A stretch of DNA of 11,676 bases from Candidatus Microgenomates bacterium (GCA_016782545.1 JADHYG010000030.1:1-11676); one strand, 5' to 3'. Counted from the first letter of the stretch, positions 1-6,175 are shown. Notes: generated by a model not told the origin, from the sequence alone. Made by a program: numbers and translations.

Positions 1-335
1 CCGGCGTTGGCCAAAATCGAAGGAGCAATGCAAATAGCGGCAACTGTTTTTCCTTTTTCATAAGCTTTCTTAGCCAAGAAAAGGGCGTCTGGATCGTTAA
101 AATAGACTGAACTACCCGAACCACCAACAAAAATCACCGCTTGATAAAGCTCAACTCTTGCTCCGGCTAGGTCTTGATCAACTTTTATTTTACCGCCCCT
201 TGCTCCTAAGGCTTCCTGAACTCTTTTGCTGGCTATTTCTATTTCAAATCCTCTGTCTTCTAAAGCTTTTTTTGGCTCAAAAAGCTCCTCGTCACGAAAA
301 TTCTCTGGTGCCACGATCATGAGGATTTTTTTCAT
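1..335 (-). CDS. DJ-1/PfpI family protein (3' end cut by window edge)
   Basis: Reading leftwards from the ATG at 335-333 gives 111 codons with no stop before the window ends, so the C-terminus is missing. The N-terminus MKKILMIVAPENFRDEEL is the usual first strand and loop of DJ-1/PfpI proteins. The segment VIFVGGSGSSVYF resembles the family's glycine-rich central strand, and AAICIAPSILANAG carries the nucleophile-elbow cysteine (codon 30-32, residue 102) in the family's I-C-x-A-P context. Family members include cysteine-type deglycases, chaperones and PfpI-type peptidases; the sequence seen does not decide among them. It is probably cytosolic, as there is no signal peptide. It diverges from the PrgI operon across a 116-bp gap. 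No Shine-Dalgarno sequence precedes the ATG, while a promoter at 343-371 predicts transcription starting next to it. Family assignment is firm; exact function is open. Confidence 0.85.
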   Translation of the reverse strand, partial: MKKILMIVAPENFRDEELFEPKKALEDRGFEIEIASKRVQEALGARGGKIKVDQDLAGARVELYQAVIFVGGSGSSVYFNDPDALFLAKKAYEKGKTVAAICIAPSILANA

Positions 336-342
336 TAATTTT

Positions 343-371
343 AATGTATCTTTTTTTAAGCCAAAAGTCAA
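343..371 (-). promoter_or_regulatory. Promoter of the DJ-1/PfpI gene
   Basis: On the minus strand TTGACT (371-366) is followed after 17 bases by TACATT (348-343). That is 5 of 6 matches to the -35 consensus and 4 of 6 to the -10 consensus. A start site about seven bases past the -10 would fall at about 336, next to the ATG at 335, implying a leaderless transcript. Prediction by eye only. Confidence 0.5.
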
Positions 372-414
372 CTTTTGTCTTGTTTGTAATAGTGTTTGAT
401 ACTCTTTGAAGCAG

Positions 415-443
415 TTGAATTGATTAAATAAACTGTTTAGAAT
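415..443 (+). promoter_or_regulatory. Promoter of the PrgI-TraC-VirB4 operon
   Basis: TTGAAT (415-420), a 17-base spacer and TAGAAT (438-443) fit a sigma70-type promoter, with 4 of 6 and 5 of 6 consensus matches. The predicted start near 450 lies within a few bases of the ATG at 452, and no Shine-Dalgarno sequence is present, so the first gene may be translated from a leaderless mRNA. Confidence 0.55.
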
Positions 444-451
444 GGTAGTAT

Positions 452-1717
452 ATGGAACAGCACGCCATTCCTAGAGACGTTACTGGCTTCCAGTTTAAAC
501 TGGTCGGCAGCATGACTTTAAAGCAATTTGGTTATGTGGCTATGGGGGCATTAGTTGGTTATGTGTTTTTTAAAGCACCAATAGGTATTTTTCAACTTCC
601 TTTGGCAGGACTTTTCTGGTTTCTGGGTTTTGCTTTGGCTTTTATTCCCATTCAAGAACGGCCCTTGGACCGTTGGTTGGGGGCTTTTATTAAAAGTGTT
701 TATTCACCTACTCAATTTATCTGGAAAAAAGTTCCTCCTGAAATTGCAATTCTTTCTCAGCTTTCTCAACCCAAAAAAAAAGATACGGCTCATCTTGTTC
801 ATTATAAAGATTCAAGAGAAAAATTAAATAAATATCTCTCCAGCCTGCCTATTCCTTTAGAGGAAGAGCTTGATCAAAAAGAAAAAGAGATTTTATCCCA
901 AGCTCTTTCTTTTTTTCAAATGCCCGCCGTAAGCAAAAAAAGAGAACAAGCTCAACCTCAAGTCAAGCCTCAACCCCAGCCAATTGAAGAGGCCCCAACA
1001 GCGCCAATAGTTTCTCTTCCTCTCAAAAAAACCAAACCTATTCTTCCTCCTCCTTTAAAAGCAAAAAAAGAAAACGTCCCGGGCAAACAAGAAGCGCCAA
1101 AACAAGAAGAAGACCGATCTTCTTATGAAAAAAGTCTTCAGGAAAAAATTGAAAACCTCAAAAAAGAACTGGATCTAAAAACCCTGTCCAAAACCCGCTT
1201 TTTAGAAATCTCTGAACAATTAACCTCGTCTTTGGAAGAAAAAAGGAGACTGGAAAAAGAAGTCGGCACTTTAAGAAAAAAAGCAGAGAAAAAAAAGGAA
1301 GAACCCGTTGTGCCAACAACAAGTCTAGACAAAGAAGAACCAAGAGTAAAAACTATTACTCCAAAATTGGCCTCTAAAATGGGCATGCCTAATATTCCTC
1401 AAAATCCAAACATTATTAGCGGCATAATAAAAGATCCAATGGGAAAACTTTTACCGGGAATGATCGTTACCGTTAAAAACAAAAGTGGTGTGACCATGAG
1501 AGCCTTAAAAACAAATAATATTGGTCTTTTTGTCTCGGTCACTTCTCTTTCTTCGGGCGTCTATATTTTAGAAATTGAGGATCCGCAAAAAAGATATGAG
1601 TTTGATATAATTAAAACAACTTTAGGTGGTGAGATTTACTCGCCTTTAGAAATCTTAGCCAGAGGAGAAAGAGAACAAACAAGAGAAAGTTTAACAAAAG
1701 AGCTTTTTGGAGAATAG
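452..1717 (+). CDS. prgI: PrgI-family membrane protein with coiled coil and C-terminal carboxypeptidase-regulatory-like domain
   Basis: The protein has 421 residues. Residues 1-93 match the PrgI family: an N-terminal basic or polar stretch (IPRDVTGFQFKLVGSMT), two adjacent hydrophobic segments at about 26-43 and 46-66, then a short amphipathic region ending in IWKK. PrgI proteins are small inner-membrane parts of Gram-positive and CPR conjugation/type IV secretion-like systems, encoded next to the VirB4 ATPase as here. After this the sequence is unusual. A Pro/Gln/Lys-rich linker (about 165-220) leads to a strong coiled coil (about 222-290, Leu/Glu/Lys heptads). Residues about 320-395 (IISGIIKDPMGKLLPGMIVT onwards) resemble a carboxypeptidase-regulatory-like beta sandwich, with the G-x-V-x-D-x-x-G type start and a GVYILEIED strand near its end. 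Classical PrgI ends near residue 110-130, so this is a long, extended form. It ends in TAG; the next gene starts 91 bases on. PrgI assignment is strong, the C-terminal domain moderate. Confidence 0.85.
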   Translation: MEQHAIPRDVTGFQFKLVGSMTLKQFGYVAMGALVGYVFFKAPIGIFQLPLAGLFWFLGFALAFIPIQERPLDRWLGAFIKSVYSPTQFIWKKVPPEIAILSQLSQPKKKDTAHLVHYKDSREKLNKYLSSLPIPLEEELDQKEKEILSQALSFFQMPAVSKKREQAQPQVKPQPQPIEEAPTAPIVSLPLKKTKPILPPPLKAKKENVPGKQEAPKQEEDRSSYEKSLQEKIENLKKELDLKTLSKTRFLEISEQLTSSLEEKRRLEKEVGTLRKKAEKKKEEPVVPTTSLDKEEPRVKTITPKLASKMGMPNIPQNPNIISGIIKDPMGKLLPGMIVTVKNKSGVTMRALKTNNIGLFVSVTSLSSGVYILEIEDPQKRYEFDIIKTTLGGEIYSPLEILARGEREQTRESLTKELFGE

Positions 1718-1751
1718 TTCTTATTATTTTTGATGTTTGATATTTAATATT

Positions 1752-1784
1752 TTCCGCCAGAGGCGGACCAGTCTCTGGCTGGAA
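1752..1784. repeat. Nested palindromic element between the PrgI and TraC-like genes
   Basis: TCCGCCAGAGGCGGA (1753-1767) is a perfect 6-bp stem with a 3-base loop. A larger alternative fold pairs TTCCGCCAGAG (1752-1762) with CTCTGGCTGGAA (1773-1784), leaving one bulged base. The two folds exclude each other. The element is GC-rich in an AT-rich intergenic stretch, with the form of a REP-like dispersed palindrome. It would lie in the mRNA just upstream of the Shine-Dalgarno sequence of the next gene. Confidence 0.7.
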
Positions 1785-1796
1785 TTTGAGCAACAG

Positions 1797-1803
1797 AAAG
1801 GAG
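1797..1803 (+). promoter_or_regulatory. Shine-Dalgarno site that fixes the TraC-like gene start
   Basis: AAAGGAG lies five bases upstream of a GTG codon at 1809. The reading frame is open back to a TTG at 1737, but that longer start has no ribosome site and would translate the palindromic element. GTG 1809 is therefore preferred. Confidence 0.75.
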
Positions 1804-1808
1804 CGAAC

Positions 1809-2486
1809 GTGCCTGCCCCAATTAGGGCTTCAACCCAAGATTTTTTAGAAATAGAAGACATAAAGGATCGTCTGGTTATCTTAAAAGACGGTTCTTGCTG
1901 CTTGATTATTAAAACCAGTGCGGTTAATTTTGGTCTTTTGTCCCAAGAAGAACAAGAAGCGATTATCTTTGCCTACGCCGCTTTTTTAAATTCTTTGTCT
2001 TTTCCAATTCAGGTTTTAATCATGAGTCATAGAATGGACATTTCCTCTTATCTTGATAAGATAACCAAGCTGGAAGAAAAAGAAAATTCAGGCAAAATTA
2101 AAAGTCAGATTAGAAAATATTATCAATTTATCTTGGGAGTGGTAAAGGAAAACAAAGTTTTGGAAAAAAACTTTTATTTAGGCATTCCTTTTTCTTCTTT
2201 AGAGCTAGGAGCTAAAAGTGCTTTCTCTCTTTTTTCCAAGAAGAAAAGCCTTCCCTTCCCAAAAGAATATATTCTTCAAAGAGCAAAAACTGCTCTTTAT
2301 CCAAAAAGAGATCATATTCTCCGTCAGCTAGGTAGAATGGGTCTTAAAGGAGAAGAACTGTCAACTCAAAAATTAGTTGAGCTTTTTTATGAAGCTTTTA
2401 ACCCTAAAGTTGGCCGAGAGCAAAAAATTGCCCAAGGAGCGTTTTTTGACGCACCTCTAGTGGAGGGTATTAAAAAAGAAGAATAA
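1809..2486 (+). CDS. TraC-like protein (VirB4 N-terminal-type domain), conjugation/type IV secretion-like
   Basis: From GTG 1809 the product has 225 residues beginning with PAPIRASTQDFLEIEDIKD. The opening pattern S-T-Q-D-F-L-x-I-x-x-I-K-D-x-x-V-I-L-K-D-G-S is typical of the TraC-like proteins that precede VirB4 in CPR and Gram-positive conjugation clusters. In VirB4/TraC ATPases the same alpha/beta domain forms the N-terminal part. Further family-like features are N-F-x-L-L-S-x-E-E-Q-E-A-I and an IQVLIMSHRMDISSYLDK strand. There is no Walker motif or membrane segment. The likely role is a cytosolic partner of the ATPase encoded next (9-base gap), docking it on the membrane complex formed by the PrgI-like protein. 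The bound partner is inferred from gene order only. Confidence 0.75.
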   Translation: MPAPIRASTQDFLEIEDIKDRLVILKDGSCCLIIKTSAVNFGLLSQEEQEAIIFAYAAFLNSLSFPIQVLIMSHRMDISSYLDKITKLEEKENSGKIKSQIRKYYQFILGVVKENKVLEKNFYLGIPFSSLELGAKSAFSLFSKKKSLPFPKEYILQRAKTALYPKRDHILRQLGRMGLKGEELSTQKLVELFYEAFNPKVGREQKIAQGAFFDAPLVEGIKKEE

Positions 2487-2495
2487 AACACAAAA

Positions 2496-4580
2496 ATGAA
2501 ACTGCCATTTTTAAATAAAAAAAATAAAGTTAGCCAGCCAGCCAGCCAGCCAACTGTACCTGTCTCACCTAGAGCAAGTCAGGGCGGGCCTGCCTCGCCT
2601 AAACCAGTCAAGCAATCAAAAAAACAAGCTCAACAGTCTCCAGCCCAAAAATCAATTCAGGATTTAAAAAAGGGCATGGTGAAAATTACCGACCTAATTG
2701 CTCCATCAGCCGTTGAGGTTGATTTTGATTATTTGAAAATTGATTCAAAATTTTACCGAACTTTATTCGTCGCCGGCTACCCCAGATTTGTCTCTGCCAA
2801 CTGGCTTTATCCTTTAATTTCTTTTGAACATTCTCTTTCTGTTTCCATGTTTATTTATCCTCAAGAAGCAAAAGTAATTTTAGAAGATTTGAAAAGAAAA
2901 ATTGCCGAGATGGAAGCCACCATTCAATCTGATATTAAAAGCGGCAAGGTTGTTGACCCGGCTGTTCAAGTTGCTTTAGACGATGCTTTATCTCTTCAAG
3001 CTCAGCTGGCAAAAGGCGCCGAGCGATTTTTCCAATTTGGCCTCTATATCACTATTCCCGCGGACTCTTTAGAAGAATTAGGCGAAACCTCAAAGCAGGT
3101 TGAATCAACTCTAGGTTCTCTTTTAATCATTTCCAAACATTCAACCCTGCAAATGGAAGAGGGTTTTAAAACCTGTCTTCCTTTTGGTAAAGATTTCTTA
3201 TCTATAAATCGCAACATGGACACCACTTCCTTGGCAACCACCTTTCCTTTTTCGACTGCTTCTTTAACAGCTAACGAAGGCATTCTTTATGGTATCAATG
3301 AACATGACGGCAGCTTAGTTATTTTTGACCGCTTTACTTTAGAAAATGCCAATTCTGTTGTTTTTGGCAAATCAGGCGGTGGTAAAAGCTTTTTAGTCAA
3401 GTTGGAAACTTTGCGTTCTTTAATGTTTGGCGCTGAAGTTTTTATCATTGATCCTGAAGGAGAATATGGGGCCCTAACCGAAGCCTTGGGCGGTGAGTTT
3501 ATTGAATTTTCTTTTTCTTCACCAATTAAAATTAATCCTTTTGATCTTTCCGGCATCAGAGAAGAGGGTGAAAATGAATTAGGACTTAAGATCTTGTCGC
3601 TTCATTCTTTAATGAAAGTGGTCATGGGTGAGCTTTCTTCTTCAGAAAGCGCCACTCTAGACCGAGCCTTGGTTCAGACTTATCAACAAAAAGGCATCAC
3701 TCCTGACCCGGAAACCCAAACTAAAGACCCACCGCTAATGGAAGATCTTTACAAAACCTTAATCGGTATGGAAGATTCTGAGGCCAGGGGCCTAGCAGAA
3801 AGACTGGAGAAATTTATTAAAGGTTCATTAAGCGGCATTTTTAATCAAAAATCAAATTTAGACATTAATAACCCTTTTACTGTTTTCTGTATCAAGGATC
3901 TAGAGGCTCAACTTCGGCCAATTGCCATGTTTATTGTTCTGGATTTTATTTGGACTAGAGTTAAAAAAGAAAGAAAAAAAAGACTTCTTGTTGTTGATGA
4001 GGCTTGGTATTTAATGAAGCACCCTGACTCGGCCAATTTTCTTTATTCAATTGCCAAAAGAGCCAGAAAATATTATCTGGGTTTAACCACCATCACTCAA
4101 GATGTTGAAGATTTTTTGGGATCAGAGCATGGCAAACCAATTATTACCAATTCTTCAGTGCAAATTCTTTTAAAACAGTCGCCAGTGGCCATTGATAAAA
4201 TTGCCGAGATTTTTTATCTTTCTGGCGGCGAAAAACATTATCTTTTATCCTGTGAGGTTGGCGAAGGCCTTTTCTTTGCCGGCCCTTCTCATGTTGCCCT
4301 TCGCATTGTCGCCTCAGCTGATGAGTATGAATTAATTTCTACTAAACCTAGTGAAATTTTAACAAGAAAAGGTCCAAAAACTCCCGCCGAGGAAAGAGAA
4401 CAAAAAGAAGCGGAAAGATTGGCCGGTAGGGAAAAACCAGTCTCTCCTCAACCCCCTATCCCGAACTCGCCTGCTGTAAGCAGTTCAACCCTGAACTCAC
4501 CGCCGAAGGGTTCAACCGAACCGTCGAGGAATCTTCAAAAACCACTTGAGCCAATTTCCTTTTCTGCGCCGGGAAGTTAA
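2496..4580 (+). CDS. virB4: VirB4/TraC-family ATPase of a type IV secretion/conjugation-like system
   Basis: The 694-residue protein has a Walker A motif GKSGGGKS at residues 291-298 and a Walker B LLVVDEAW at 497-504, with the hydrophobic strand, Asp-Glu and following Ala-Trp typical of VirB4. Other family marks are VFIIDPEGEYGAL after Walker A, IKINPFDL, the LTTITQDVEDFL sensor strand and the GEGLFF segment near the end. Residues 61-270 form the VirB4 N-terminal region. VirB4 is a hexameric cytoplasmic ATPase that powers pilus/translocon assembly. Residues about 10-56 are a low-complexity Ser/Pro/Lys/Gln linker containing a tandem tetranucleotide repeat, and about 625-694 are a Pro/Ser-rich tail; both lie outside the conserved core. 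The start ATG has no Shine-Dalgarno and sits 9 bases after the previous stop, suggesting translational coupling. No VirD4 coupling protein or relaxase is in the window, so DNA transfer cannot be claimed. Confidence 0.92.
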   Translation: MKLPFLNKKNKVSQPASQPTVPVSPRASQGGPASPKPVKQSKKQAQQSPAQKSIQDLKKGMVKITDLIAPSAVEVDFDYLKIDSKFYRTLFVAGYPRFVSANWLYPLISFEHSLSVSMFIYPQEAKVILEDLKRKIAEMEATIQSDIKSGKVVDPAVQVALDDALSLQAQLAKGAERFFQFGLYITIPADSLEELGETSKQVESTLGSLLIISKHSTLQMEEGFKTCLPFGKDFLSINRNMDTTSLATTFPFSTASLTANEGILYGINEHDGSLVIFDRFTLENANSVVFGKSGGGKSFLVKLETLRSLMFGAEVFIIDPEGEYGALTEALGGEFIEFSFSSPIKINPFDLSGIREEGENELGLKILSLHSLMKVVMGELSSSESATLDRALVQTYQQKGITPDPETQTKDPPLMEDLYKTLIGMEDSEARGLAERLEKFIKGSLSGIFNQKSNLDINNPFTVFCIKDLEAQLRPIAMFIVLDFIWTRVKKERKKRLLVVDEAWYLMKHPDSANFLYSIAKRARKYYLGLTTITQDVEDFLGSEHGKPIITNSSVQILLKQSPVAIDKIAEIFYLSGGEKHYLLSCEVGEGLFFAGPSHVALRIVASADEYELISTKPSEILTRKGPKTPAEEREQKEAERLAGREKPVSPQPPIPNSPAVSSSTLNSPPKGSTEPSRNLQKPLEPISFSAPGS
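2532..2551 (+). repeat. Tandem AGCC repeat (five copies) in the virB4 reading frame
   Basis: Five uninterrupted AGCC units lie about 12 codons into the ATPase gene, giving SQPASQP-type residues. Because the unit is four bases, gain or loss of one unit would shift the frame. Confidence 0.85.
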
Positions 4581-4597
4581 ATCTCCCTTTTGTTTTA

Positions 4598-4620
4598 GCG
4601 AAATTCATTTCGCGTTCTTT
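4598..4620 (+). terminator. Hairpin ending the PrgI-TraC-VirB4 operon
   Basis: GCGAAAT (4598-4604) and ATTTCGC (4607-4613) form a perfect 7-bp stem beginning 18 bases after the virB4 stop, followed by GTTCTTT. The U-tract is short, so termination may be weak. On the other strand the stem is followed by TAAAACAAAA, so it could only poorly serve the minus-strand small gene. Bases 4621-4710 show nothing else beyond a weak ACAAA/TTTGT inverted repeat. Confidence 0.45.
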
Positions 4621-4710
4621 AAAGTAAGAAGTCTGGGAGTGTAAAACGGAGTGACAAATTTCAGTTTGTTATATCGTGGCTCGTTGACTATCTCCATTAA
4701 AGTGATCTTT

Positions 4711-5031
4711 TTACCACCCATCCCTTGTGGCCTCATCGTCTACCAGCAGGACATATCCCTCAATAGGTTTATCAGGCTCATCACTGCGTCTCCACTTATC
4801 GCCATCTTCTACTCTGTATTCAATCCCCTTCGCTTTTAGATCCTCAATAGTAGGGGAAGCCTCTGGATCGTGAATAACTGACATAGGGTGAAAAGACCTG
4901 CCATCTATTAAAACTGAAGGTTGGTGCTACTGTTTGTTGCCAAACCTAGGGTCCTCTTCAATTTTAGGTTGTCTTTCATAATCTTGTGTTCTTCCTTCAT
5001 AATTTTCTTGTGTTCTTTCGCGTCCTCCCAA
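4711..5031 (-). pseudogene. Small unknown gene with an in-frame TAG (possibly read through)
   Basis: On the minus strand a TTG codon (5031-5029) follows a strong Shine-Dalgarno (GGAAGGAGG, 5050-5042, 10-base spacing). The frame runs 34 codons, hits TAG at 4929-4927, then continues in the same frame for 71 codons to TAA at 4713-4711. Both parts look coding. The first is hydrophilic with an internal duplication (ERTQENYEGRTQDYE). The second contains IEDLKAKGIEYRVEDGDKW and ends IEGYVLLVDDEATRDGW. No family was recognised, and there is no signal peptide or membrane segment. A good promoter lies upstream and a PaaX-like regulator gene sits 178 bases upstream on the same strand. The readings are a recent nonsense mutation, a base error in the assembly, stop-codon read-through, or separate genes of 34 and 57 residues (the latter from ATG 4884). 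General TAG recoding is unlikely because the PrgI gene ends in TAG. Confidence 0.6.
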
Positions 5032-5081
5032 ATTTATCTCGCCTCCTTCCAAAACTATTTTAGAAGAATTTAACAATCTCT

Positions 5082-5111
5082 TTTATACCATATTCTATAG
5101 GCCTTCGTCAA
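5082..5111 (-). promoter_or_regulatory. Promoter of the small minus-strand gene
   Basis: TTGACG (5111-5106), an 18-base spacer and TATAAA (5087-5082) give 5 of 6 matches at both hexamers. The -10 is preceded by TGG, an extended -10 element. The predicted start near 5075 leaves a 40-odd base leader containing the Shine-Dalgarno at 5050-5042. Among the best promoters in the window. Confidence 0.65.
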
Positions 5112-5118
5112 TTCTCGG

Positions 5119-5174
5119 TTTTAGTATTTTGAGAACACGGCCGTGTTTCTAAAAAACCAAATAACAGCCTATTC
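5119..5174 (-). promoter_or_regulatory. Candidate operator block with CGGCCG palindrome, copy B
   Basis: The centre is a perfect 14-base palindrome, AACACGGCCGTGTT (5134-5147), far more GC-rich than its surroundings. Aligned by hand without gaps on the minus strand, the block matches 6025-6079 at about 40 of 55 positions, including TTGGTTTTT, CGGCCG and ACTAAA. It lies just upstream of the small gene's promoter and downstream of the regulator's stop codon. No T-run follows the palindrome on either strand, which argues for protein binding rather than termination. Confidence 0.5.
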
Positions 5175-5208
5175 TTATAAGCCTTTCTTATCAACTTATA
5201 AACATTAC

Positions 5209-5997
5209 TCATAGAATCTTATTTACAGCCAACCGTTTGAAAAGACGATAAGCCCTGTTTCCTTTCCACCAATAAGGCAAAAGTTCAAAAGGAAGTTGAG
5301 GATCGTCAACTAAGATCGAGTAAAAAGAAAAGGCTAACTCAGATAAGTCTGCCTGACCAAATCCTTTTTCGTATTTTCTAATAAAATTATTATAGCGCTC
5401 ATTCAAAACCTCAAGACTATAAACTTCGATGATTAAACTTTGAAGACTTTTTCCACCAACACTGCCGTCTTTGCCAATGTCTGAAATAATTATCCAGCCT
5501 GAAAGCTCTCTTTCCTCAATAAATTCTTTTAAAGCTCCTTTTGGATTAAAAGGAGATAAATAAACGCTGGCTTGAAGCTGGCCACAGCCAAGTTTAACTA
5601 AAAGACTGCGAAGTTTGTCTCTATCTCCTCTCTTTTTTTCTGGAATATCATAGGTCACTAAATAAACTCGACCGCTCCAGGTTCTTTTTTCATGATATTT
5701 TGGTGTTAAAGATGCTAATCTCTCTTTTCCTTCACTGGTTATTTTTGGTTCTAAAGTCTTGCCTCGAACATAATCAACCAAGCCTTTCTTTTTAAGGTTG
5801 TAAAAAGTAACTTTAATGCTTTGATAGTTAACCTCTGAAAGAAGATTGTCGGCCGCCTGACTTTTTTCCCAACCAGCTCTTCCATAACTTGAAGGGTAGA
5901 TAGTGAAGAAAGTAGTCCAAAGCAAAGCATCAGTTAAATTGGACAAAATTCCCTCACTTTTTTCTTTTAAAAACTCTTTTAAATCATCTTTGCTCAT
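5209..5997 (-). CDS. PaaX-family transcriptional regulator (winged helix + Cas2-like domain)
   Basis: The protein has 262 residues and ends in TGA. Residues about 18-97 form a winged helix-turn-helix, with N-Y-Q-S-I-K-V-T-F-Y-N-L-K-K-K-G-L as the recognition part and the wing after YVRGK. Residues about 108-150 carry the Cas2/PaaX ferredoxin-like pattern VYLVTYDIPEKKRGDRDKLR then G-C-G-Q-L-Q-A-S-V-Y-L-S-P-F. Residues 231-255 (DDPQLPFELLPYWWKGNRAY) match the PaaX C-terminal signature D-P-x-L-P-x-E-L-L-P-x-x-W-x-G. That three-part layout is PaaX, a ligand-responsive repressor family. The middle domain alone is often mis-called Cas2, and no CRISPR array or cas1 is nearby. No phenylacetate genes occur here, so the effector is unknown. 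A promoter with a CGGCCG palindrome in its spacer (6025-6079) suggests autoregulation. ATG 5997 is chosen because a TAA lies two codons upstream in frame; the nearest AAAGGAG is 18 bases away, too far to be ideal. Confidence 0.82.
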   Translation of the reverse strand: MSKDDLKEFLKEKSEGILSNLTDALLWTTFFTIYPSSYGRAGWEKSQAADNLLSEVNYQSIKVTFYNLKKKGLVDYVRGKTLEPKITSEGKERLASLTPKYHEKRTWSGRVYLVTYDIPEKKRGDRDKLRSLLVKLGCGQLQASVYLSPFNPKGALKEFIEERELSGWIIISDIGKDGSVGGKSLQSLIIEVYSLEVLNERYNNFIRKYEKGFGQADLSELAFSFYSILVDDPQLPFELLPYWWKGNRAYRLFKRLAVNKIL

Positions 5998-6024
5998 AAA
6001 TTAGCCTATTTGAATCTCCTTTAA

Positions 6025-6079
6025 TTTAGTCTATCGAAGACGCGGCCGCTTGTCAAAAAAACCAATTAAAAGACTGTTG
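6025..6079 (-). promoter_or_regulatory. Promoter/operator of the PaaX-like gene, copy A of the CGGCCG block
   Basis: On the minus strand a perfect -35 TTGACA (6056-6051) is followed after 17 bases by TAGACT (6033-6028, 4 of 6). The palindrome GCGGCCGC (6049-6042) occupies the spacer, a classic place for repressor binding. The surrounding sequence is the counterpart of copy B at 5119-5174. Autoregulation by the PaaX-like protein is inferred. Confidence 0.6.
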
Positions 6080-6145
6080 GGATTGGCTATTAAGAGATTA
6101 AGAAAATAAGTTTCTAAAAAACAGGGCTTTATTAAAAAAACAAGT

Positions 6146-6175
6146 CTCTAAAAACATGCTATAATTTTTTTAGAG
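6146..6175 (+). promoter_or_regulatory. Extended -10 promoter of the 861-residue gene, flanked by an inverted repeat
   Basis: A perfect TATAAT (6160-6165) is preceded by TGC, an extended -10; no good -35 is seen. CTCTAAAAA (6146-6154) and TTTTTAGAG (6167-6175) form a perfect 9-bp inverted repeat with a 12-base spacer that encloses the -10 box, so a protein bound there would block transcription. The predicted start near 6172 gives a leader of about 42 bases without a Shine-Dalgarno sequence. Confidence 0.6.

Noticed and set aside
1737..1808. TTG start 24 codons upstream for the TraC-like gene
   Set aside because: No ribosome site there, and it would translate a palindromic repeat; GTG 1809 has AAAGGAG at five bases.
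4651..4839. Plus-strand 62-codon open frame
   Set aside because: It lies antisense to the small minus-strand gene, has no ribosome site and no recognisable features; the minus strand carries the promoter and Shine-Dalgarno.
4711..5031. Alternative genetic code (TAG or TGA read as an amino acid)
   Set aside because: The PrgI gene ends with TAG and the PaaX-like gene with TGA at family-appropriate lengths, so both act as stops here.
5134..5147. Palindrome as a rho-independent terminator of the PaaX-like gene
   Set aside because: No T-run follows on the minus strand (CTCAAAATAC comes next), and a related palindrome lies inside the regulator's promoter, which fits an operator better.
5209..5997. 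Cas2 nuclease or start of a CRISPR-Cas locus
   Set aside because: The Cas2-like fold is flanked by a winged helix and a PaaX C-terminal signature, the full length is PaaX-like, and no cas1, other cas gene or repeat-spacer array is present.
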